This document shows, piece by piece, positions 23,228 to 29,803 of a DNA stretch of 29,803 nt (positions are counted from its first letter, which is position 1; each line of letters begins with the position of its first letter). Source of the stretch: Granulosicoccus sp964435305. GTDB taxonomy: Bacteria > Pseudomonadota > Gammaproteobacteria > Granulosicoccales > Granulosicoccaceae. The notes beneath the pieces are model-generated. The model had not been told where the DNA came from. It saw only the letters and a list, made by a program, of their open reading frames with translations, and searched no databases. The stretch is taken from assembly GCA_964435305.1 (NCBI GenBank), contig CAYSZH010000041.1, forward strand, positions 1-29,803. Direction: 5' to 3'. A program made the position numbers and the translations under genes.

Positions 23228-26200
23228 ATGGACAGTATTCGCATACGAGGTGCGCGCACACATAACCTCAAAAATATCGATGCCGATTTACCCAGAGACA
23301 AGCTCATCGTTATCACCGGTTTATCGGGCTCGGGTAAATCGTCTTTGGCGTTTGATACGCTGTTTGCTGAAGGCCAGCGACGTTATGTAGAGTCGCTATC
23401 TGCCTATGCCAGGCAGTTTCTTTCGGTGATGGAAAAGCCCGATGTGGATTTAATTGACGGGCTTTCACCGGCGATCTCCATCGAGCAAAAATCAACATCA
23501 CATAACCCCCGGTCAACCGTTGGCACAATAACCGAAGTGTACGATTACCTGCGCCTGCTGTTTGCACGTACCGGCACACCCGTTTGCCCTGAGCATGGCG
23601 AAACTCTCGATGCGCAAACCATCAGTCAGATGGTGGATCACATTATGTCCTTGCCCCCAGGCAGTGCGCTGGCACTACTCGCACCGGTAGTCAAAGACCG
23701 CAAAGGCGATCACGCCACCGTTCTGGAGAGCCTTCGACAACAGGGTTATTTGCGAGCTCGTATCGATGGCACGATTACAGAACTCGAAGGCGATATCTCG
23801 CTTAATGCCAAACGCAAACACAGCATTGATGTCGTTGTCGATCGTTTTAAAGTTCGCGAAGAAATCGGCCTGCGTCTGGCTGAATCTCTTGAAACCGCCA
23901 CCAAGCTTGGTGAAGGAATAGCCATTGTCACCTCACTCGATGGTAGTGATACGGACACCGTTTTTTCAACGCAATACGCCTGCCCACGTTGTGGCTACTC
24001 AATACCTGAGTTGGAGCCACGCGCCTTTTCGTTCAACAGCCCACACGGTGCATGTCCAGATTGCGATGGTCTTGGCCAAAGCCAGTTTTTTGATCCAAAT
24101 TTAGTGATCACGAATCGCGCAGTCAGTATTGCAGGCGGTGCCATACGTGGATGGGACCGACGCACCGCTTATTACTTTCAGATGATGCAATCCCTGGCTC
24201 GACACTATGGGTTTGATCTTGAAAAACCGTTTGAACAGCTGGCCAGGAAATGGCAAGACCTGGTTCTCTACGGCAGCGGTGATGAAGAAATAGAATTCAC
24301 CTACCAGAGTGAGAAAGGCCGTGGTGCACGAAAATCCGTTCACACCTTCGAAGGCATCATCCCTAATTTAGAAAGGCGCTTTCGCGATACAGAATCTAAT
24401 GCAGTAAGAGAAGAGCTATCCAAGTTGCTGGCTTCAAGGGAATGTAAAAGCTGTGGCGGTGCGCGACTAAATGAAGCCGCACGGCATGTGCTTGTAAACG
24501 AGCATCATATTCAAGATATTACATCGACGTCGATAAGTGATGCGGCCAACATTATTAATACACTTAAACTCAAAGGGCAGCGCAAAGAAGTGGGTGAAAA
24601 GATCACTGCCGAAATTGCCCAGCGCTTAAGCTTCCTTGTTAACGTGGGCTTGGAGTATTTGTCGCTTGACCGAAGCGCCAACACACTCTCAGGTGGTGAA
24701 GCACAACGCATTCGACTGGCCAGCCAAATTGGCGCAGGCCTTATGGGTGTGATGTATGTGCTGGATGAGCCATCAATCGGCCTTCATCAGCGAGATAACG
24801 ATAAGCTGCTCGGTACACTTAAATATTTAAGAGATCTTGGTAACACGGTGATCGTCGTGGAACATGACGAGGATGCCGTATTAAGTGCTGATCATGTTTT
24901 GGATATTGGCCCCGGTGCAGGACGCCATGGTGGTGAAATCGTTGCCAGCGGCACGCCGCAGGCTATCATGAAAGCTTCAAATTCGTTAACAGGGCAATAC
25001 TTAAGCGGACAAAAACGCATTGAAATACCCAAGCGTATAAAACCCGGTAAAGACTGGATCAGTATTAAGCAAGCTTCCGGCAACAACCTGAAAAAAGTCG
25101 ATGCAAAAATACCTCACGGGTTGCTCACTGTTATAACCGGCGTGTCGGGCTCGGGGAAATCAACACTGATTAACGACACGCTGTATCGCTTTGCAGCGGC
25201 TGAGATAAACAAAGCACGGCATGTTGTCGCGCCGGTAAAGTCCATCACCGGAATGAAAGCATTTGATAAAATTGTCGAAATTGATCAAAGCCCAATTGGG
25301 CGAACACCGCGCAGCAATCCTGCCACCTACTCTGGTTTGTTTTCCATTATTAGGGAGCTGTTTGCCGGCACGCGCGAAGCACGCTCGCGGGGTTATAAAA
25401 CCGGACGCTTCAGCTTTAATGTAAAAGGCGGACGCTGCGAGGCCTGTCAGGGTGATGGATTGATTAAAGTTGAAATGCACTTTTTACCTGACGTGTATGT
25501 GCCCTGCGATGTGTGTGGAGGTCAACGCTATAATCGCGAAACACTGGACATCCGCTACAAGGGTAAAAATATTCACGAAGTGCTGGAGATGACAGTAGAG
25601 ACTGCGTTCGATTTTTTCTCCGCCGTGCCTAATTTACACAAAAAATTAGAAACTCTAATGGATGTTGGTTTGTCTTACATCACGCTTGGCCAAAATGCCA
25701 CGACCTTGTCAGGTGGTGAAGCGCAACGCATCAAACTTGCACGAGAGCTCTCCAAGCGGGACACAGGCAATACCCTTTATATACTCGATGAGCCTACCAC
25801 CGGCTTACACTTTGAAGATGTGAAAGCCTTACTGGCTGTGGTGCAACGCTTGCGCGACGCTGGTAATACGCTTGTTATCATTGAACACAATCTGGATGTG
25901 ATTAAAACCGCAGATTGGATTATCGATTTAGGCCCAACTGGCGGTGATGGTGGCGGTGAGATTATCGCCACAGGCACCCCAGAAGATGTAGCGAAAGTGA
26001 AGAATTCATTTACCGGGCACTACCTTAAACGCATGCTGAACAAACACAGCAGTACCTCGAAAAGTAAATCAGCGAAAAAAACGAAGACGACTAAGTCAAG
26101 TAAACCCAGTAAGACAAGTAAACCNNNNNNNNNNNNNNNNNNNNNNNNNNNNNNNNNNNNNNNNNNNNNNNNNNNNNNNNNNNNNNNNNNNNNNNNNNNN

Positions 26201-26277
26201 NNNNNNNNNNNNNNNNNNNNNNNNCAAGTAAACCCAGTAAGACAAGTAAACCAAGTAAGACAACGAAAACAACCTAG
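23228..26277 (+). CDS. uvrA: Excinuclease ABC subunit A, with repeat tail broken by an assembly gap
   Basis: UvrA is the damage-recognition ATPase of nucleotide excision repair, working with UvrB and UvrC. Two ABC modules are complete: Walker A GLSGSGKSS (31-39) and GVSGSGKST (638-646), two LSGGEAQRI signatures, and DEPSIGLH and DEPTTGLH Walker B regions. Zinc fingers CPRCG...CPDCDG and CEACQG...CDVCGG are intact. The C-terminus extends beyond the usual end with Ser/Lys/Thr-rich sequence and SKPSKT repeats. A 100-N gap lies within. Counting straight through the Ns puts the end in another frame, stopping at 26281; keeping the repeat frame gives TAG at 26275-26277, which I use. Joining the 28-base overlap across the gap gives 973 residues. 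No LexA box is seen upstream. Confidence 0.96.
26097..26268 (+). repeat. 18-bp coding tandem repeat in uvrA 3' end, with 100-N gap
   Basis: The unit is AGTAAACCCAGTAAGACA, encoding Ser-Lys-Pro-Ser-Lys-Thr, with a variant ending the array. Ns fill 26125-26224. The 28 bases before the gap (26097-26124) equal the 28 after it (26225-26252). The repeat phase predicts missing length 8+18k (or an overlap of 28), both of which keep the reading frame, while 100 does not. The gap size is therefore a placeholder. Confidence 0.85.
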
Positions 26278-26288
26278 TTAACCGACCG

Positions 26289-27104
26289 CTATTGCGAGTC
26301 GGAAAACAGCACATTTTCGACACCGTCAATCGCATCGCTTAGCGCTTGCTCAACGGTTTCACCTAACTTTATATAATCCGGAGCATCGTCCCAGTCGTCC
26401 GGACTGGTTATTTTTGCATGCGAGAAATCATCGTATACCAACTCACCACTGGATTTTTCGTGTAAATACACCCGTACAATAGCGGCACCGTAAGGATTAT
26501 TCAAAGGCTTACCCACTGCACCAAAGTGGCGATCAACACCAAAACGCAGAAGCTCCATTACCATCAAATAATCCACATCCAGCCCGGCGTAGATTGAATC
26601 GAAATTATAGGTATTACGACTGGCTATCTGCGGAAACAGCGTCGTTTTGATTGCCTGCCCGCCCAGGGTAATTGAACTGCTGCGTGAACGTTTTCGTAAA
26701 CTGCCGGCATACACAGGTTTTTTTACAGACACCGCATTTACCGAGCGCGCTTGTAGCGCATCACGAAATTGAACCAAAAACTGTTGATCGATAATGGGGG
26801 CTGCATCAATACGCGAAAGCCTTGTCTGCAGACCGGCATCCGTTTCATATTGCCGATTAATATCCAAACGATCGGCCGAGCCATGAATAGCAAGCTTGGC
26901 TTTGGTTGTCATGCCACTGTCTGCCGCACAATTACCAAAAGTATCATTTGCGCATGGCGCTATCCACAACAACGCCACGGAGGCATCGGCTGTGTAAATA
27001 GAACTGGGCACCTTGAGCTTTTCAGTTGGTGTTGATACGCAAGCCATCAATTGCAGTACAAATATTGAAAGTAGCAAACGGTACAAGGTCAATGTGTGTG
27101 TCAT
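26289..27104 (-). CDS. Predicted lipoprotein of unknown function
   Basis: A 271-residue protein with a lipoprotein signal, MTHTLTLYRLLLSIFVLQLMAC, lipidated at Cys22. The mature part holds no family motif I recognise. It has two close Cys residues (CANDTFGNC), a basic patch (RKRSRSSS, about 138-145), and a C-terminal half with DVDYLMVMELLRFGVDRHFG and AAIVRVYLHEKSSGELVYDD. The latter resembles the lipoprotein fold that assembles accessory components in cell-envelope systems, but this is a weak impression. It converges on uvrA with only 11 bases between stops and no visible terminator. The Ser/Lys-rich tail of UvrA faces it. Confidence 0.7.
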   Translation of the reverse strand: MTHTLTLYRLLLSIFVLQLMACVSTPTEKLKVPSSIYTADASVALLWIAPCANDTFGNCAADSGMTTKAKLAIHGSADRLDINRQYETDAGLQTRLSRIDAAPIIDQQFLVQFRDALQARSVNAVSVKKPVYAGSLRKRSRSSSITLGGQAIKTTLFPQIASRNTYNFDSIYAGLDVDYLMVMELLRFGVDRHFGAVGKPLNNPYGAAIVRVYLHEKSSGELVYDDFSHAKITSPDDWDDAPDYIKLGETVEQALSDAIDGVENVLFSDSQ

Positions 27105-27290
27105 GGGTGTTTCGCGGGTGTGTCAAAGTTGTGAGCGTAGGTCTGGCCTGCATAAGGTGCTTATACAACAGGCTTGTACTTAAGGACCAGCACCGATACC
27201 AAGGACCCTGCACAACTGACGCCAACCTACCCGCAGTAATGATTGGCTAAATAAAGTGTCACAACAGTAAACAATTAAGACGCCGGTAGG

Positions 27291-27932
27291 TTACATAGCA
27301 TCAGCCTGTTTTGAGGGCTGTGCTGTATCGAATGCGGGCAAGGCCATTGCACGGGCCACGATGGCATTGATAGTTGGGTAGGCCTCGGTGGGTACGTCAA
27401 AGCGCTGGTTATTAATTGCTTGTGCAACCAAACATATATCCGCCAGACCAGGATCATCTCCATGGCAATACAAGCCTGTCGCGGTTTCACTAGCCAGCCT
27501 TTTTTCTATGGCGCCGAAACCTGCGGCAACCCAATGGTGAAACCAGGCTTTAACTGCGTCGTCGTCAGCGTCAAATTGCCCTTTGAGATACTGCAGAACG
27601 CGTAGGTTATTAACAGGGTGTATATCCAGCGCGACAGAATGGGCCAGCGATCTGACTCTGGCACGCCCGACCGCACCGGATGGCAGCAATGGTGGTGTTG
27701 GGTGGGATTCATCAAGAAATTCCAGAATGGCCAGTGATTGGCCAATATGGCCATGCAGTGTTTCCAAAGTGGGTACTAACCCATCCGGGTTTATCGCAAG
27801 ATAGGCGTCGCTACGGTGCTCGTTTTTAAGCAACGCATAGGAGACTTGCTCGTAGCTTAAGCCTTTGAGGTTTAATGCGATTCGCACCCGAAACGAGGTG
27901 GATGATCTGAAGTAATTATGAAGAGTGTACAT
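27291..27932 (-). CDS. maiA: Maleylacetoacetate isomerase (zeta-class glutathione transferase)
   Basis: A 213-residue zeta-class GST that isomerises maleylacetoacetate to fumarylacetoacetate in tyrosine/homogentisate breakdown, using glutathione. The active-site motif SSTSFRVRIALNLKG (residues 10-24) is intact, followed by INPDGLVPTLE and the GSH-binding QSLAILEFLDE. The C-terminal helical domain has SVALDIHPVNNLRVLQYL, typical of MaiA. The ATG at 27932 follows two 10-bp copies of a GAGGGT-containing sequence, so its ribosome binding site is duplicated. Its usual partner, fumarylacetoacetase, is not visible. The second assembly gap lies 56 bases upstream. Confidence 0.93.
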   Translation of the reverse strand: MYTLHNYFRSSTSFRVRIALNLKGLSYEQVSYALLKNEHRSDAYLAINPDGLVPTLETLHGHIGQSLAILEFLDESHPTPPLLPSGAVGRARVRSLAHSVALDIHPVNNLRVLQYLKGQFDADDDAVKAWFHHWVAAGFGAIEKRLASETATGLYCHGDDPGLADICLVAQAINNQRFDVPTEAYPTINAIVARAMALPAFDTAQPSKQADAM

Positions 27933-27933
27933 A

Positions 27934-28143
27934 TACCCTCGTTTACCCTCGTTTTCGAAGATCAGTTGAAGCCGAGCATGGCGTTGTTNNNNNNNNNNNN
28001 NNNNNNNNNNNNNNNNNNNNNNNNNNNNNNNNNNNNNNNNNNNNNNNNNNNNNNNNNNNNNNNNNNNNNNNNNNNNNNNNNNNNNNNNTACCCTCGTTTA
28101 CCCTCGTTTTCGAAGATCAGTTGAAGCCGAGCATGGCGTTGTT
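27934..28143. repeat. 55-bp direct repeat flanking a 100-N gap
   Basis: Bases 27934-27988 and 28089-28143 are identical over exactly 55 positions, with Ns at 27989-28088 between. Each copy begins with ACCCTCGTTT twice in tandem. Fifty-five is a common assembler k-mer length, so this is most likely two contigs sharing one k-mer, joined with a placeholder gap. The true sequence probably has one copy. It is the divergent spacer between maiA and the PhyH-type dioxygenase gene. Confidence 0.8.
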
Positions 28144-28242
28144 CAGCGAACAAGTGTATCAAAATGGCAAGCATTACCCACGCGAATCAGTATGGCCTGC
28201 GAATTGCACCACTACCCTTATACACCTCGATATGAGTTCAGC

Positions 28243-29304
28243 ATGAAATACGCTCTCCTACCCCTGTGGTTGCTGCAGTTGTTTACTCAATCAAAGTCGT
28301 TTAGTAAAAATCCTGTGATTGGCAGCCTATGGCTCAACCGCTTGGGCTTACATGCTATGCGCATGATTTTGTCACACAACATCATGCACTTCAGGATGCG
28401 TCTACTTGCTCGCTCAATTCCGAAAGAACAACGCCGCGAATTTTTCAAGAACGGCTTTGTCGTAGTGGAGAACCTTCTGGAACCCGAGCAAGTTAAACTG
28501 ATTAGAGCTGAGGTTGCCAATGTGAATGCAGAAGTACGCGAGTGCATTCAAGGTGACACGCTCACACACCGCATAGTATTGGATGAGCACACACAGAGTT
28601 CACTATTAAATTGTGAAGCGATGCTGCGTTCAGACCGCGTTTTAGCCTTACACAAATTCGGTTCTGGAAAAAACAGCGCGCCTGTCTCTTATATTCAGAC
28701 GATCAAAAATCATTTTGTAGATGGCCCTGCAGACCCACAAAAAAATCTGCATTCAGATACGTTTCATCCCACAATGAAGAGTTGGTACTTTATAGACAAG
28801 GTAGATGAAAACAACGGCCCCTTTATGTACCTTCCAGGCTCACACAGACTGAGCTGGTCGCGACTAAAGTGGGAGTATAAAAAGAGTATTTCTATCAGTA
28901 GTGGAGGTGATGCTTATTCAGGCAATGGCTCATTTCGTATTACAGAAGACGACCTTGCCGAAATGGGGTTTGATGCACCAATTGCATTGAGGGTACCGGG
29001 CAACACGTTGGTCATGGCCAACACCCATGGCTTTCACCGACGCGGAGATGCAAAACAACGCAGCATGCGAACCGAACTATGGAGTATCAGTCGTAGCAAC
29101 CCATTTAACCCATTCCCTGGGTTCGACTTACCTGCCCTATCTCGCTTACAAAACAACGTGCTGGCCGCGTATCGAAAGCACTGTGATAAAAAGGCCATGC
29201 GACAAGGTAAGCAATCAAGCTGGCATGTGGTGCCTTATCGCAATACATTAGCAGACCCTCAGGTTGTTGATGCAGGTGAAAAGAACACAAACATAGCCGC
29301 TTAG
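28243..29304 (+). CDS. Phytanoyl-CoA dioxygenase (PhyH) family Fe(II)/2-oxoglutarate oxygenase
   Basis: A 353-residue protein from ATG 28243; a frame from 28192 would add 17 residues. I prefer 28243 because MKYALLPLWLLQLFTQSKSF looks like a natural hydrophobic N-terminus and GAG lies six bases before it. The iron triad is readable in the shorter numbering: His170 and Asp172 in NLHSDTFHP, and His265 in HGFHRRGD, with a downstream Arg (probably in MRTELW) for 2-oxoglutarate. GPFMYLPGSHR is a further family mark. PhyH enzymes hydroxylate lipids, natural products or small acids; the substrate is unknown. The hydrophobic N-terminus may associate with the membrane. The gene is divergent from maiA, across the assembly gap. 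Confidence 0.88.
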   Translation: MKYALLPLWLLQLFTQSKSFSKNPVIGSLWLNRLGLHAMRMILSHNIMHFRMRLLARSIPKEQRREFFKNGFVVVENLLEPEQVKLIRAEVANVNAEVRECIQGDTLTHRIVLDEHTQSSLLNCEAMLRSDRVLALHKFGSGKNSAPVSYIQTIKNHFVDGPADPQKNLHSDTFHPTMKSWYFIDKVDENNGPFMYLPGSHRLSWSRLKWEYKKSISISSGGDAYSGNGSFRITEDDLAEMGFDAPIALRVPGNTLVMANTHGFHRRGDAKQRSMRTELWSISRSNPFNPFPGFDLPALSRLQNNVLAAYRKHCDKKAMRQGKQSSWHVVPYRNTLADPQVVDAGEKNTNIAA

Positions 29305-29803
29305 AAAACCATGCAGTGTTTCACTAGTTTCAATTTATCGAAGAACGGCGTATTCAGTTGGCTTCGGGTCTCTCAGCTATCGTCTTTTCACTTTCCGTAT
29401 TTATTCACCCTTGGCTACTCAGATATTCCACTCGAAATTTGTTTCGCAAGCGCTAACACTCGCTCGTTTGGATAGCGCATTTACCGAAGCACTACGGCGA
29501 CTGCTGCAATTGAGAGATAGTCCGACGGATTCGGCGGTACTTGGAAACCCACGGCTAAGGGAGTTGTATTACACAATCTTCAAGGGGGCTGCCGCCAGGC
29601 GTGCATTACGAGTTACCGAATGTCCACTGCGCATCGCATTTACGACCTTGTTAGTGAGCTACGACAGGTAAGTCGTTCGGTAATTAGACTGACAATTTCC
29701 ATTGCTAATGATGCTTCTACGGCTTGCCTAACGCCCGGCAAAAACGTACGAAACTGCCCCAGTATGCTGGGGATGGAAAATTCTGATACTGTAGTGTCAC
29801 CCT
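29305..29803. other. Region without a convincing gene
   Basis: After the dioxygenase stop I find only a doubtful 86-codon frame from a TTG (29411-29671) with no ribosome binding site and no recognisable family. A perfect hairpin, CCCCAG-TATG-CTGGGG (29757-29772), lies near the right edge. It may belong to a feature beyond the window. Confidence 0.4.

Noticed and set aside
27224..27292. AACCTACC / GGTAGGTT inverted repeat overlapping the maiA stop
   Set aside because: Only 8 bases with a 53-base spacer, no T-run, and easily random.
27962..28174. ORF running through the second gap into maiA as an N-terminal extension
   Set aside because: It depends on the artificial Ns or on merging the flanks. 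The real maiA start has the active-site motif at the normal distance and its own GAGGGT site.
29411..29671. 86-residue ORF near the right edge
   Set aside because: TTG start, no Shine-Dalgarno, no recognisable domain, and competing open frames of similar quality in the same stretch.
29720..29803. Possible integron attC-like site (GCCTAAC followed by a hairpin)
   Set aside because: The seven-base match to RYYYAAC is easily chance, no matching GTTRRRY partner is present before the window ends, and no integrase or cassette structure is visible.

Overview
The window looks like chromosomal DNA of a free-living, probably marine or aquatic gammaproteobacterium. The reasons are a cysD-cysNC sulfate-activation pair, a metK-ahcY pair, a uvrA gene divergent from a YajR-type MFS gene next to ssb, moderate GC content and mostly tight gene packing. 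I could not run a database search, so the taxonomy is an inference from gene families and layout. There is no complete insertion sequence, tRNA, rRNA or CRISPR array. Two runs of exactly 100 Ns (26125-26224 and 27989-28088) are scaffold gaps. Both are flanked by sequence that overlaps itself, so both are probably unmerged contig ends.

Layout. 1-524 (-): partial membrane protein running off the left edge. 893-4638 (+): sulfate activation. The first ORF joins a catalytically dead IS630-like transposase, DNA-binding region included, in frame to CysD; CysNC follows. 4742-7334 (-): a three-gene operon of SsuD-like FMNH2 monooxygenase, aldo/keto reductase and flavin reductase. 7518-8615 (+): a divergent Gfo/Idh/MocA oxidoreductase, separated by a spacer with an ordered TATCAAT repeat array. 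This four-gene set resembles the oxidative (monooxygenase) route of sulfoquinovose desulfonation, which would release sulfite and glucose. 8710-16475: an accessory block with two VOC proteins, an AraC regulator, an APH-fold kinase, an S9 peptidase, a cupin, a beta-lactamase-fold serine hydrolase and a GNAT acetyltransferase. The GNAT gene lies behind a MerR-type promoter.

16588-19061 (-): metK then ahcY, the SAM/SAH cycle, with a compact promoter, a perfect palindrome suited to a repressor and a hairpin plus T-run ending at the metK start codon. 19366-20883 (-): a predicted beta-propeller lipoprotein. 21164-26277: ssb and a YajR-like MFS gene (-), divergent from uvrA (+), whose C-terminus carries a Ser-Lys-Pro-Ser-Lys-Thr repeat broken by the first gap. 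26289-27932 (-): a lipoprotein of unknown function and maleylacetoacetate isomerase. 28243-29304 (+): a PhyH-type dioxygenase. The last 500 bases hold no convincing gene.

Sulfur is the common thread: sulfate activation, probable sulfonate or sulfosugar desulfonation, and SAM synthesis and recycling. The most unusual items are the transposase-CysD fusion, the candidate sulfoquinovose cluster with a possible NAD-dependent glycosidase, and the metK leader.
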